NCBI GenBank assembly: GCA_963920525.1
Contig: OY986437.1
Location: forward strand, 96,659,175 to 96,723,174
Direction: 5' to 3'
Origin: Dichetophora obliterata
Lineage: Eukaryota > Arthropoda > Insecta > Diptera > Sciomyzidae
Length of the DNA: 64,000 nt
Shown: positions 34,607 to 45,792 of the stretch, piece by piece
Numbering within the stretch: the stretch's first letter is position 1
Layout: each line of letters begins with the position of its first letter
The notes under the pieces: generated by a model
Databases searched by the model: none
Told to the model about the DNA's origin: nothing
What the model saw: only the letters and a program-made list of their open reading frames with translations
Translations under genes and position numbers: made by a program

Positions 34607-37436
34607 TGTAACGGCACCAAATCTCACCATTTGCGTGTTGGGGTTGTTCACGATGTGGTGTATTTGTCATATCATTGTGGTATAACATTTTCACTCTTTA
34701 CCACTTAGCGTGAACATACCATCGATAAAACCTTTTATTTGGTTCAGATACACAAGGTAATCTCAGGTGCACAGCATCGTGAACGACCCTAACTCGCAAC
34801 GGTGTCAAAGTGTGGACTGACAATTTGCTGTTTGACCGCTGACGGATTTTAATTTGGCAGCTGACAATTTGCTGTTTGACAGCTGACACATTTCTAAACT
34901 TGGCAAATGTGACAGTTGACACGTTGTCAAACATGACAACTGACACTATTTCCACCTTTGAAAATCATGACTGTTTGTTTGCAACCCGTTTTGCCGTAGT
35001 CATTGTGTCACACAGCGGGTATGAGTTACAAAATTGTATCATACACTTGCATAGTGCAAACGCTGAGAAGAAATCTACTTGTGTGACAAAGGGCATGGAG
35101 ATTCGGAAAAAAACACGCGGTAGAGAAGAAGTTCGTGCTGGGAAACGAGTTTTAATTTCCATTGTGGTTGGTCTTGTTTTATGTCTGCGCTTAAATACTC
35201 AACAGAAAAACAAGTAGCTAAAAAGAAAAATCTTTATGCTAAGCTGTGCAAAGAATGTTTACAAATAGACAAAACTATATAACTTGCAGTCAAACCAGAA
35301 TTAAATAAAATAATTTGCAAAACAAAGAACAAAGTCAGCTGCTGCTCGAGGAGTAAACTGGAAAATCGAAGACTCCGTCGTCATTACGTCGCAGCAAGAG
35401 ACAAAAATTCAAATTTGCTAGTCTGGAATTCCGTAAAAAAATTATCTTTTGCAATCGTTTTACGTTCGCTATTTGCCTAATTGCATTATTGCAAAGTTGC
35501 AGCGCAGCTTGCATGACATCGCAGTCAGCTGCGCGATCAATCGCAGGTCGGACAGCAAGTGATTTTTTTTACAGCAGAATTTGGTAAAACATATTAGTGG
35601 CATGAATTGCAAGCTGATGTCAGAATATATTGAATTCGTTGCTGACCGTTTGTTGAACGAGCTGGGTGTTGACAAGAATTACAATACACTAAATCCCTTC
35701 AGTTTTATGGAGTTGATTTCTTTGGAGGGTAAGACAAATTTTTTTTAAAAAGAAAATGGGTGAATATCAGAAGTGGGGCGTTACAACCAACCGTTTGGAC
35801 AACGTTTTTACGCTAGATGCTGACTTCTAAAAGCTCAGAAGAAATTTGCAATTAGCATATACACCTTTTCTTTTATTTAACAAAACTTTTAAAAAGAAGC
35901 CTCTCTTATAAAATGAATTGTATGTCAGCATGTAAGAATAAATTATATACAAACATGTATAAACAATCCGAGATATTGTTAATTACCGACAAAAACGTGC
36001 GTTCGGTGATTGGTATTTATTGCACTCGTTTTTTCGTACTCTTGATTTATTTCATTAAAAGATTGTCAGCCTGATTGAATTAATGGCTATCTATATATAA
36101 CTATTGTCTTAAAATTATTGTGTTCTGTTTGCATAAAACAAAAATTTGATTTATTTTTCTTAAATCAACACTAAATAATTTATGCTGTTAAACAAAAACT
36201 ATTCAAAGAGTAAAATATTGTATAAATTGACAAACGTTGATTAAAATAGATTTTAATGTAACTATATTATATACAGTAACATACAATACTTTATTTTATC
36301 CATATTTGATTATATATATTTATTTAACACACCACACAAACTAAGAAGAACATTCATACATTTATGTTTTGATTATAATTATAATTGAGACGATAGCGAA
36401 GAAATCTTATTTGAAGAAATGTATTTTTGATAAAAACTAATGAAGAAAATCAACCTGTAAACTTCTTAAAATAACATTATAAAAACAAACAACAACAAAA
36501 AGGAAAAAAAAAAATATTTTAATCACTGTAAAATGCTAGATTTAGAAACAATAGTTTTAATTTTGATTTAATTAACTTAAAGAGGAGTGCTAATAACATA
36601 AAACAATAAAATTAGACTGTAAAATAATACTAAATTTACCATAACTTTAAATTAAAAGAAAAAAAAAAAAAGATATTCAATAATAGTAATAATTACTTAT
36701 TAACAGCAAATATTCTAACGCTACATATATTTACAGACACATCTTTTTAAAACTTAAAATTTAACTATACTTAAACTTAAATTAAACTCTGTTATAAAAT
36801 GAAACACTAAAGTTTTTTTATTTGGTCAGGGGGAGAAGATGTTTGCTTTTGGGAGGGTTCTTATTATATTTAGCCCCTGAACCCTCACGGAAGGGTGGGA
36901 AAAGTGTGGGCCGAGCTCGTCCACCAGAGCTCAACGAGAAGGTGTTGGATGATTGGGCCAGGGGTGCCCAAACGGTTTCCTTTATTCTTTTTATATTTGT
37001 TTTACTTGATTTTTAATTTTCGTTTCAGAAAATTTTTTTTTGTATTCTTTATTTGGAATCACCGACGTGCGATGACTTATGCACGTGACATTTGTACGGC
37101 AAGGGTACACGTGGACGGCCACAAGACCCCACCCCACATCTCACCGAACTGCTAGCAATGGCTAACTAGCACGTGCAGCCGTGGCCAACCTAGTGTCCGC
37201 GGGTCACTGGACCGGGGCGATGGTACCACCTCTGTGAGTGAGCGGCCTTATAAATACTGGTCATCGAGAACCAGGGGCGCTGTAAAAAGGCGCCCTCAAA
37301 CTAAATGCAAAGGGCCGCCCTCTCGCAGAGATGGTAGCACCGCTCCACAACAACCAAAATGTTAAAATTTTGAAATTTAAAATTCATTTTTGAATCATAA
37401 CGTCATACGGTGCCCGGAAACTTCGCCTCCGTTACA
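34607..37436 (+). repeat. 5' LTR (2830 bp)
   Basis: Starts TGTAACGGCACCAAATCTC, ends GCCTCCGTTACA. Near the 3' end TATAAATA at 37249-37256 is a plausible promoter, putting the transcript start near 37280 and making U3 about 2.67 kb. A GGGCGC/GCGCCC hairpin follows near 37276-37296. The U3 holds a duplicated GACAATTTGCTGTTTGAC phrase (about 34820 and 34863), a 113-codon frame (34876-35217) of unknown meaning, and a PPT-like AGGGGGAGAAGATG at about 36828. Confidence 0.95.
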
Positions 37437-37438
37437 AA

Positions 37439-37457
37439 TTGGCGCCCAACGTGGGGC
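37439..37457 (+). promoter_or_regulatory. Primer binding site, tRNA-Lys(CUU)
   Basis: TGGCGCCCAACGTGGGGC begins three bases after the LTR end. It complements the last 18 nt (with CCA) of insect tRNA-Lys(CUU), as I recall that tRNA. Confidence 0.85.
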
Positions 37458-38094
37458 CGATAAAAATTTTGTAATTATCGACTCTCTCCGTAAATTTTTT
37501 TGTGATGTTCGGTAGCGCGTCGGTGATTCCAACCAAAGAGTACATTGTTTTTTCTAGCAGTTTTTTTTTTCTATCAAAAATTTGTGATTTTGTTTTTTTT
37601 ATATTTTGAATTGGATAGTCAGGGTTGGCTGCTGGAATATCCGTCTGTGACATTAATCTGCATTCGAATCCGCAGTCAAATCACTGAAATGATTAATTCC
37701 TTTGTGTTTGATATGAAACTGTGATTGATATTAAATTTCAATTTTTAAATTTTCAATAGCTAAATTTATTAAATAATTTTTTTTGTTTTCTTGCGTGATG
37801 ATATCGGGTTCGGAGGTAGTGTCGAGTGTTGCCTGGAATTGCGATGTTGTTGCGTTTAGTGCGCATGTCGACCGCTTCACTCGGGACTATTTTTCTGGAC
37901 TTCGTGTCATCACGTGAGCCCATTTAAGTTGTAGTTTCCGGTTAATTAACAAGTTTTTTTTTATTATCTATTGGACCCCCTGACTCAATCAACCAACAAC
38001 CGCTCAACATAATTTCAAAGCAAATCTCTCTCTTCTAAGACCAAATAAATAATACCTATACATTTATATTTATAAATTTTTGATTTTTTTTACC

Positions 38095-39558
38095 ATGCCT
38101 TTGCATCATAGCGATGAAAATTTGCCTGCTCAGTTGGAGATGGCGGAAAATTGTTGCAGCATTTGTTCGCAGTCCTTCGACAAGGCTGACGACATGGTGT
38201 CAACACCGTGTAGGCACATTTTCCATAGGGAATGCATCTCTACGTGGGTAACAAAAGCGCACAGCTGCCCACTATGTCGCACTTTGTGCAGTGTGAAAAA
38301 GTTGAAGCCATGCCAGCCGACTCTGGGGGTCGATCCTCCGTTGTCACCTGGTAAGGCAACGGAGAGCCACGGTGCAGTCCGTAAAGAACGTCCGGCCACT
38401 AGAAGCCAACGAAACCTAGGTTTCAGCCAGGCACAAAATTCAAATTTGAACATGTCGGGAATGCAACCCGTGCAAAAAGGGTCAGTCGACCTATACTCCC
38501 GTCAAGCTGCTGGCGCACATAGCGCACCAAATCTTGCTCCTACTGATAATTTTCAGCCTTCAATGGCTCAACATCAGGTTTCGGATAGTGATTTGCAGCA
38601 CTTGATTAATGAGGCAGTTCGTACCGAACTCGCTAAATTGCAAATTAATCCAGTCAGACATACTCCTCATGGAGTTACATCCAGCAGTAACCCCTTGCGG
38701 AATTTTCAGCAGAATTTGGAGCCATTGCCAAGTATAAATTCGGCACCGAATGTTTATAGTGTTCCTCCACCAAACTTTATGCCCGCTCCACCTTCAACTT
38801 CGGGTCACAATCGACAGTTTGTCCAGAGTATGCCAGCTCCTTATACACCAAGCCACATGCCGCATCATAGTGTATATGCTTCGGGATCTGCCCCACAATT
38901 TATACCGTCAGAGAACGTTGCCAGTTTGATTTCCAATTGGAAAGTCACGTTCAGTGGCAAGGAAGATGCCTTAACAGTTGATAAATTTATTTATCGTGTA
39001 AACGCTCTGACGATGCAAAGTTTGCGAGGAGATTTTGGAGCATTATGCTGTTATGCGCACATGTTGTTCGTTGGAAAGGCGCTGGAATGGTTTTGGCGTT
39101 ACCATCGAAGTGTGCCTAGGGTTGAATGGGGTGCGTTGTGCATGGAGCTGCGAAGCCAATTTTGTGATCGCAGAACTGATCTAGACATCATGGATCTAGT
39201 GCAAAATAGGAAGCAAAAGTTTGATGAAAAATTTGATGAGTTCTACGAAGCAGTCTTGCAATTGACTGATAAATTACAACGGCCTCTTGACTCTCAGGTT
39301 TTGCTGGAAATTCTGCAAAGGAATTTGCGTTTGGATGTTAGGCGTAGTTTGTTGTATGTTCCCATACAAAGTGTTAGCCAGCTTCGCGCGTTTGTTCAGA
39401 AACGTGAATTGCTTGATGAAGAGTACGGGAGGAATTCTCGCAACTATCAAAATCAGCGTCAGGTTTCTGAACTGGCATGCGAGTCTGGTGACGCGACCAC
39501 TACCCCTAACAATAGAAATAACGATAATTTTTTAGATTTGTCAACCGCCCCTCATTAA
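38095..39558 (+). CDS. gag: Gag polyprotein with N-terminal RING-H2 finger (Ty3/gypsy element)
   Basis: ATG at 38095 (TACCATGCC) gives 487 residues. Residues 21-61 form a textbook RING-H2: C21, C24, C39, H41, H44, C47, C58, C61, with Ile between the first pair, Trp51 and the CPLC ending that in E3 ligases contact the E2. A Pro/Ser/Gln-rich linker follows. About 280-445 is a Retrotrans_gag-type capsid region (WKVTFSGKEDALTVDKFI ... AHMLFVGKALEWF ... LVQNRKQKFDEKFDEFYEAV). No CCHC knuckle is present; the basic segment is in the start of Pol. It ends TAA after a slippery site shared with pol. RING ligase activity is inferred from residues only. Confidence 0.9.
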   Translation: MPLHHSDENLPAQLEMAENCCSICSQSFDKADDMVSTPCRHIFHRECISTWVTKAHSCPLCRTLCSVKKLKPCQPTLGVDPPLSPGKATESHGAVRKERPATRSQRNLGFSQAQNSNLNMSGMQPVQKGSVDLYSRQAAGAHSAPNLAPTDNFQPSMAQHQVSDSDLQHLINEAVRTELAKLQINPVRHTPHGVTSSSNPLRNFQQNLEPLPSINSAPNVYSVPPPNFMPAPPSTSGHNRQFVQSMPAPYTPSHMPHHSVYASGSAPQFIPSENVASLISNWKVTFSGKEDALTVDKFIYRVNALTMQSLRGDFGALCCYAHMLFVGKALEWFWRYHRSVPRVEWGALCMELRSQFCDRRTDLDIMDLVQNRKQKFDEKFDEFYEAVLQLTDKLQRPLDSQVLLEILQRNLRLDVRRSLLYVPIQSVSQLRAFVQKRELLDEEYGRNSRNYQNQRQVSELACESGDATTTPNNRNNDNFLDLSTAPH

Positions 39559-39571
39559 CTTCTGAGGTGGC
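39528..39571 (+). promoter_or_regulatory. Programmed -1 frameshift signal between gag and pol
   Basis: TTTTTTA at 39528-39534 is in the X-XXY-YYZ phase of gag (T TTT TTA). The pol frame (-1) opens at 39528, right after a TAA. A stem, GCCCCTCA (39547-39554) with TGAGG(T)GGC (39563-39571), has 8 bp, one bulge and an 8-nt loop, 12 nt downstream. The gag stop lies in the loop. Confidence 0.75.
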
Positions 39572-42500
39572 CTGCCAAACTGAGGCAATCCCGGATGTAC
39601 CAAATACCCAAATTCGAATTTTAACACGTGAAAAAAAGGCTGCTACTGTGCCACAACGGACGTTCAAACCGTTGCATGTTCGTTGGCTCGAATATAACGC
39701 TGCGCGTCGACGTATATTTCAGAGCGAGGGCTCCATTCAAATTCAAGGCAAAAAGAAACGGCGATCAACTGCGAGATTGAGGCAATTTTGGAAAAAGGTC
39801 CGAGCCTTGAGAAAGTTTGCGTGCTCGGCGGTTTTGTCGTTTGCTCCTGCGAAGGATATTCGTCCTTACGCACCGGTCTCATTAGCCGGCGAAACGTTAG
39901 TAGGATTGATCGATACTGGCGCTACTATCAGTTGCATAGCCAATAATTTGGCAAAAAGACTATTGTCTAACCAGTCGCTGAAGTGGAAAAGGTTTTCGAT
40001 CAATCTGAAGACGGCGGACGGGACGAGTCATGCTTCTGCAGGAGTCCTCGACACCACCATCACCTTTCGAGGAGTCACCAAACCCCTCAGGTTTTTGATA
40101 GTTCCCACTTTGTCTCAAGACTTGTATTTGGGAGTTGATTTCGTAAAAGCATTTGGCTTGGCTGGAGATCTCTTTCTGGAAAATTACCACTGCTCTCCTG
40201 TTAGAGAGATTTCTGAAGTTGATTCCAACCACCATGTGTTGACTACTCGTCAGCAAATTAGGCTAAACGCCACCATTTTAAATTTTCCATCTTTTTCTGA
40301 ACAAGGCTTAGGCCGCACCAGCTTGATTAGTCACGTCATTGACGTAGGGCAAGCAAAACCAGTCAAACAACGACACTTTTCGGTTTCTCCTGGGGTCGAA
40401 AAACTTCTTTTCGCTGAGGTCGACCGCATGTTGGCACTTGGTGTCATTGAAGTGTCGCAAAGCGCTTGGTCATCACCTGTAGCCTTGATCGTCAAACCTA
40501 ATAAAGTGCGCTTGTGTCTCGATGCGCGTAAGGTAAATGAGGTTACTGTGAAGGATGCTTATCCCCTGCCTCTCATTGATGGAATTCTCAGTCGGCTTCC
40601 TAAGGCTCAATTCATTTCGAGTTTGGATCTGAAGGACGCCTTCTGGCAGATTCCATTGGATGCAGCGTCAAGGGATAAGACAGCCTTCACAGTGCCCAAT
40701 CGACCGTTGTACCAGTTTGTTACAATGCCTTTCGGCCTATGTAACGCACCGCAGACGATGTCTCGCTTGATGGACAAGGTCATACCTGCTCATTTGAGAA
40801 CACAAGTTTTTGTATACTTAGACGATTTGCTTTTGATAACCGAGACCTTTGACGATCATTTAGCTTTGCTGCAGGAGGTAGCCATCTGTATTCGACATGC
40901 TGGTCTGACGATAAATATTGAAAAAAGTAAATTTTTACTCAAACAAATTCGTTATTTGGGTCACGTGATTGGGCATGGAACCATCAGTACTGATCCAGAA
41001 AAGGTGCAAGCGATTCGAGATTTTCCCTTGCCAAAAACTGTGCGACAGCTTCGTCGTTTTCTCGGTGTCTGTGGATGGTACCGACGGTTCGTGCTAAATT
41101 ACGCTTCCGTTTCGACACCGTTGACCAACATGCTGCAAAAAGCGAAAAAATTTGTTTGGACTGAGGAGTCGATAGCAGCTTTTGAGACCCTCAAAAATAG
41201 CCTTAATAGTGCACCTGTGCTTCATAGCCCTGATTTTTCGCGTCCGTTTTCAATCCAATGCGATGCCTCTCAGTATGGAGTCGGAGCCGTTCTGGCTCAA
41301 CGTGATGATGATGAAAATGAAGTCCCGATTGCGTATATGTCACATAAATTTAACCAAGCGCAACGAAACTATACCGTTTCAGAACAAGAATGTCTTGCAG
41401 CGGTCATGGCCATAAAAAAATTTCGAGCTTACGTCGAAAGGCATGAATTCGAAGTGATCACTGATCACGCGTCTTTAAAATGGTTAATGGGCCAAACCGA
41501 CCTGCATGGCAGACTTGCTCGTTGGGCATTGAAACTTCAAGGTTTCTCATTTAAAATCATTCATCGCAAAGGTAGCCAAAACGTAGTTCCCGATTCTTTA
41601 TCGAGAGTGCATTCGCCGGAGGATGTCGAAATTTCAGAATTGACAGAAACTGCAGTTACGACTTGGCCAGTTTTGGATTTTTCTTCTGCACATTTTAAAA
41701 CAGAAAATTATCTAAAACTGGTTGACGAGTTTCAAAAAAATGACGAGCAACAACCAGACATACAAGTTGTGGACGGCTTAATTTACAAGCGTTGTGAATT
41801 TGCAAGTGGTGATCCCACCCAAGAAGAACAGTCATGGAAACTCTGGGTGCCTGAGGAATTGAGAAGATCTCTCATTGTTGAAGCTCATGATCACCCAATG
41901 AGTTCTCATGGTGGGATTCACAAAACGCTTACGCGACTCAAAATGTTGTATTTTTGGCCAAGAATGGCAAAACAAGTCCGCGACTATGTGCTGGCGTGTG
42001 AAGTTTGCAAACTGACCAAAGCTCCTAATTACATACTTCGTCCACCTATGGGACAACAGCTCACTTCGATTCGAATTTTTCAGAGACTCTACGTAGACCT
42101 TTTAGGGCCTTACCCTAGGTCACGCTCAGGGAACGTGGGTCTCGTGATTGTGCTTGACCACTTGTCGAAGTTTCATTTCTTGGAACCAATTCGGACCTTT
42201 ACCGCCAAAAAGATTGTCGAATTTCTAGAGAAGCGAATTTTCGCAATTTTCGGTGTTCCCGAAATTATAACCTCTGACAATGGCGTACAATTCCGATCTA
42301 ATAGGTTTAAAGATTTAGTACAAAAATATGGTGTCAAGCATAATTTAACTGCAAATTATTCTCCTCAAGCAAACGCTGTCGAACGTGTGAATCGTTCAAT
42401 AATCGCAGCCGTTCGCGCTTATATTCATCCGGACCAAAAAGATTGGGATGAAAATTTATATGCGATAAGTGCCGCTCTCCGCAGCTCAGTTCACTCTTCT

Positions 42501-42911
42501 TCAGGTTTTTCACCATATTTTGTTGTGTTCGGACAAAATATGATATGTCATGCTAAAAGCTACGAACTTCTGCGAAAACTAAAAATGCTGGAAGATCCCA
42601 CAGCAGAGGTAAAGCCTGAAGAGAGAACTGAGTTGATTCGAGAACAAGTGAGAGAGAATCTGCGTCAGGCATTTGAGAAAAATGAGAAAATTTACAACAT
42701 GCGCTCACGTCCCGTGAGTTTTGAAGTTGGTCAAATTGTTTACCGAAGAAGTTTCGCCCAAAGCAAGGCCTCTCAGCATTTTAGCGCAAAGTTGGCAAAC
42801 GTTTTCGAGAAAGCTAGGATCACTAAGAGAATGGGTTCGGCATACTACGAGCTGGCTGATATGGCTAACAAACGGCTTGGTGTTTTTCATGCGAAAGACA
42901 TTCGAGAATAG
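39567..42911 (+). CDS. pol: Pol polyprotein: protease, RT, RNase H, integrase
   Basis: Open for 1114 codons from 39567 (no ATG needed if reached by frameshift from gag). Numbering from 39567: basic KKKRRSTARLRQF segment (62-74); aspartic protease LIDTGATISC (DTGA 116-119); RT with LDLKDAFWQIP, MPFGLCNAPQ and YLDD at 417-420; RNase H with CDASQYGVGAVLAQ near 565 and TDHASLKWL; integrase HHCC zinc region (HDHPMSSH...CEVCK) and DDE core (YVDLLGPYP, TSDNGVQF, VERVNRS). All expected catalytic residues are visible, so the element may be competent. Stop is 49 nt before the 3' LTR. No env or chromodomain recognised. Confidence 0.92.
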   Translation: MACQTEAIPDVPNTQIRILTREKKAATVPQRTFKPLHVRWLEYNAARRRIFQSEGSIQIQGKKKRRSTARLRQFWKKVRALRKFACSAVLSFAPAKDIRPYAPVSLAGETLVGLIDTGATISCIANNLAKRLLSNQSLKWKRFSINLKTADGTSHASAGVLDTTITFRGVTKPLRFLIVPTLSQDLYLGVDFVKAFGLAGDLFLENYHCSPVREISEVDSNHHVLTTRQQIRLNATILNFPSFSEQGLGRTSLISHVIDVGQAKPVKQRHFSVSPGVEKLLFAEVDRMLALGVIEVSQSAWSSPVALIVKPNKVRLCLDARKVNEVTVKDAYPLPLIDGILSRLPKAQFISSLDLKDAFWQIPLDAASRDKTAFTVPNRPLYQFVTMPFGLCNAPQTMSRLMDKVIPAHLRTQVFVYLDDLLLITETFDDHLALLQEVAICIRHAGLTINIEKSKFLLKQIRYLGHVIGHGTISTDPEKVQAIRDFPLPKTVRQLRRFLGVCGWYRRFVLNYASVSTPLTNMLQKAKKFVWTEESIAAFETLKNSLNSAPVLHSPDFSRPFSIQCDASQYGVGAVLAQRDDDENEVPIAYMSHKFNQAQRNYTVSEQECLAAVMAIKKFRAYVERHEFEVITDHASLKWLMGQTDLHGRLARWALKLQGFSFKIIHRKGSQNVVPDSLSRVHSPEDVEISELTETAVTTWPVLDFSSAHFKTENYLKLVDEFQKNDEQQPDIQVVDGLIYKRCEFASGDPTQEEQSWKLWVPEELRRSLIVEAHDHPMSSHGGIHKTLTRLKMLYFWPRMAKQVRDYVLACEVCKLTKAPNYILRPPMGQQLTSIRIFQRLYVDLLGPYPRSRSGNVGLVIVLDHLSKFHFLEPIRTFTAKKIVEFLEKRIFAIFGVPEIITSDNGVQFRSNRFKDLVQKYGVKHNLTANYSPQANAVERVNRSIIAAVRAYIHPDQKDWDENLYAISAALRSSVHSSSGFSPYFVVFGQNMICHAKSYELLRKLKMLEDPTAEVKPEERTELIREQVRENLRQAFEKNEKIYNMRSRPVSFEVGQIVYRRSFAQSKASQHFSAKLANVFEKARITKRMGSAYYELADMANKRLGVFHAKDIRE

Positions 42912-42959
42912 TGCCTTCAGTTCTTGTAACGCGTGCTGGACGGTTCCGAATAACTGTTT

Positions 42960-45788
42960 TGTAACGGCACCAAATCTCACCATTTGCGTGTTGGGGTTGT
43001 TCACGATGTGGTGTATTTGTCATATCATTGTGGTATAACATTTTCACTCTTTACCACTTAGCGTGAACATACCATCGATAAAACCTTTTATTTGGTTCAG
43101 ATACACAAGGTAATCTCAGGTGCACAGCATCGTGAACGACCCTAACTCGCAACGGTGTCAAAGTGTGGACTGACAATTTGCTGTTTGACCGCTGACGGAT
43201 TTTAATTTGGCAGCTGACAATTTGCTGTTTGACAGCTGACACATTTCTAAACTTGGCAAATGTGACAGTTGACACGTTGTCAAACATGACAACTGACACT
43301 ATTTCCACCTTTGAAAATCATGACTGTTTGTTTGCAACCCGTTTTGCCGTAGTCATTGTGTCACACAGCGGGTATGAGTTACAAAATTGTATCATACACT
43401 TGCATAGTGCAAACGCTGAGAAGAAATCTACTTGTGTGACAAAGGGCATGGAGATTCGGAAAAAAACACGCGGTAGAGAAGAAGTTCGTGCTGGGAAACG
43501 AGTTTTAATTTCCATTGTGGTTGGTCTTGTTTTATGTCTGCGCTTAAATACTCAACAGAAAAACAAGTAGCTAAAAAGAAAAATCTTTATGCTAAGCTGT
43601 GCAAAGAATGTTTACAAATAGACAAAACTAGATAACTTGCAGTCAAACCAGAATTAAATAAAATAATTTGCAAAACAAAGAACAAAGTCAGCTGCTGCTC
43701 GAGGAGTAAACTGGAAAATCGAAGACTCCGTCGTCATTACGTCGCAGCAAGAGACAAAAATTCAAATTTGCTAGTCTGGAATTCCGTAAAAAAATTATCT
43801 TTTGCAATCGTTTTACGTTCGCTATTTGCCTAATTGCATTATTGCAAAGTTGCAGCGCAGCTTGCATGACATCGCAGTCAGCTGCGCGATCAATCGCAGG
43901 TCGGACAGCAAGTGATTTTTTTTACAGCAGAATTTGGTAAAACATATTAGTGGCATGAATTGCAAGCTGATGTCAGAATATATTGAATTCGTTGCTGACC
44001 GTTTGTTGAACGAGCTGGGTGTTGACAAGAATTACAATACACTAAATCCCTTCAGTTTTATGGAGTTGATTTCTTTGGAGGGTAAGACAAATTTTTTTTA
44101 AAAAGAAAATGGGTGAATATCAGAAGTGGGGCGTTACAACCAACCGTTTGGACAACGTTTTTACGCTAGATGCTGACTTCTAAAAGCTCAGAAGAAATTT
44201 GCAATTAGCATATACACCTTTTCTTTTATTTAACAAAACTTTTAAAAAGAAGCCTCTCTTATAAAATGAATTGTATGTCAGCATGTAAGAATAAATTATA
44301 TACAAACATGTATAAACAATCCGAGATATTGTTAATTACCGACAAAAACGTGCGTTCGGTGATTGGTATTTATTGCACTCGTTTTTTCGTACTCTTGATT
44401 TATTTCATTAAAAGATTGTCAGCCTGATTGAATTAATGGCTATCTATATATAACTATTGTCTTAAAATTATTGTGTTCTGTTTGCATAAAACAAAAATTT
44501 GATTTATTTTTCTTAAATCAACACTAAATAATTTATGCTGTTAAACAAAAACTATTCAAAGAGTAAAATTTTGTATAAATTGACAAACGTTGATTAAAAT
44601 AGATTTTAATGTAACTATATTATATACAGTGACATACAATACTTTATTTTATCCATATTTGATTATATATATTTATTTAACACACCACACAAACTAAGAA
44701 GAACATTCATACATTTATGTTTTGATTATAATTATAATTGAGACGATAGCGAAGAAATCTTATTTGAAGAAATGTATTTTTGATAAAAACTAATGAAGAA
44801 AATCAACCTGTAAACTTCTTAAAATAACATTATAAAAACAAACAACAACAAAAAGGAAAAAAAAAAATATTTTAATCACTGTAAAATGCTAGATTTAGAA
44901 ACAATAGTTTTAATTTTGATTTAATTAACTTAAAGAGGAGTGCTAATAACATAAAACAATAAAATTAGACTGTAAAATAATACTAAATTTACCATAACTT
45001 TAAATTAAAAGAAAAAAAAAAAAGATATTCAATAATAGTAATAATTACTTATTAACAGCAAATATTCTAACGCTACATATATTTACAGACACATCTTTTT
45101 AAAACTTAAAATTTAACTATACTTAAACTTAAATTAAACTCTGTTATAAAATGAAACACTAAAGTTTTTTTATTTGGTCAGGGGGAGAAGATGTTTGCTT
45201 TTGGGAGGGTTCTTATTATATTTAGCCCCTGAACCCTCACGGAAGGGTGGGAAAAGTGTGGGCCGAGCTCGTCCACCAGAGCTCAACGAGAAGGTGTTGG
45301 ATGATTGGGCCAGGGGTGCCCAAACGGTTTCCTTTATTCTTTTTATATTTGTTTTACTTGATTTTTAATTTTCGTTTCAGAAAATTTTTTTTTGTATTCT
45401 TTATTTGGAATCACCGACGTGCGATGACTTATGCACGTGACATTTGTACGGCAAGGGTACACGTGGACGGCCACAAGACCCCACCCCACATCTCACCGAA
45501 CTGCTAGCAATGGCTAACTAGCACGTGCAGCCGTGGCCAACCTAGTGTCCGCGGGTCACTGGACCGGGGCGATGGTACCACCTCTGTGAGTGAGCGGCCT
45601 TATAAATACTGGTCATCGAGAACCAGGGGCGCTGTAAAAAGGCGCCCTCAAACTAAATGCAAAGGGCCGCCCTCTCGCAGAGATGGTAGCACCGCTCCAC
45701 AACAACCAAAATGTTAAAATTTTGAAATTTAAAATTCATTTTTGAATCATAACGTCATACGGTGCCCGGAAACTTCGCCTCCGTTACA
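42960..45788 (+). repeat. 3' LTR (2829 bp)
   Basis: Same as 34607-37436 except for substitutions near 43630 (T to G), 44569 (A to T) and 44631 (A to G), and one A fewer in the A-run near 45012. It begins 49 nt after the pol stop. Confidence 0.95.
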
Positions 45789-45792
45789 TGTT

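Larger units (their letters stand above)
34607..45788 (+). mobile_element. Young Ty3/gypsy LTR retrotransposon, 11.2 kb, 2.83-kb LTRs
   Basis: The element is bounded by TGTAACGG...CCGTTACA inverted ends and a 4-bp target duplication TGTT (34603-34606, 45789-45792). Order: LTR, tRNA-Lys PBS, gag, pol (PR-RT-RNaseH-IN), LTR. No env. The long LTRs, tRNA-Lys primer and pol order suggest the Ulysses/Osvaldo group (inference). LTRs differ at only three bases I could find plus one A-run length, so insertion is recent. It disrupts LINE-A ORF2. Confidence 0.95.

Noticed and set aside
34603..34651. Extension of the LINE-A ORF2 frame into the LTR
   Set aside because: The first residues of that frame come from the LTR; the native ORF2 continues at 45793.
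36822..37155. Frames in the LTR near the PPT-like tract (also 45174-45507)
   Set aside because: Two overlapping frames in non-coding LTR sequence; no start context or family resemblance.
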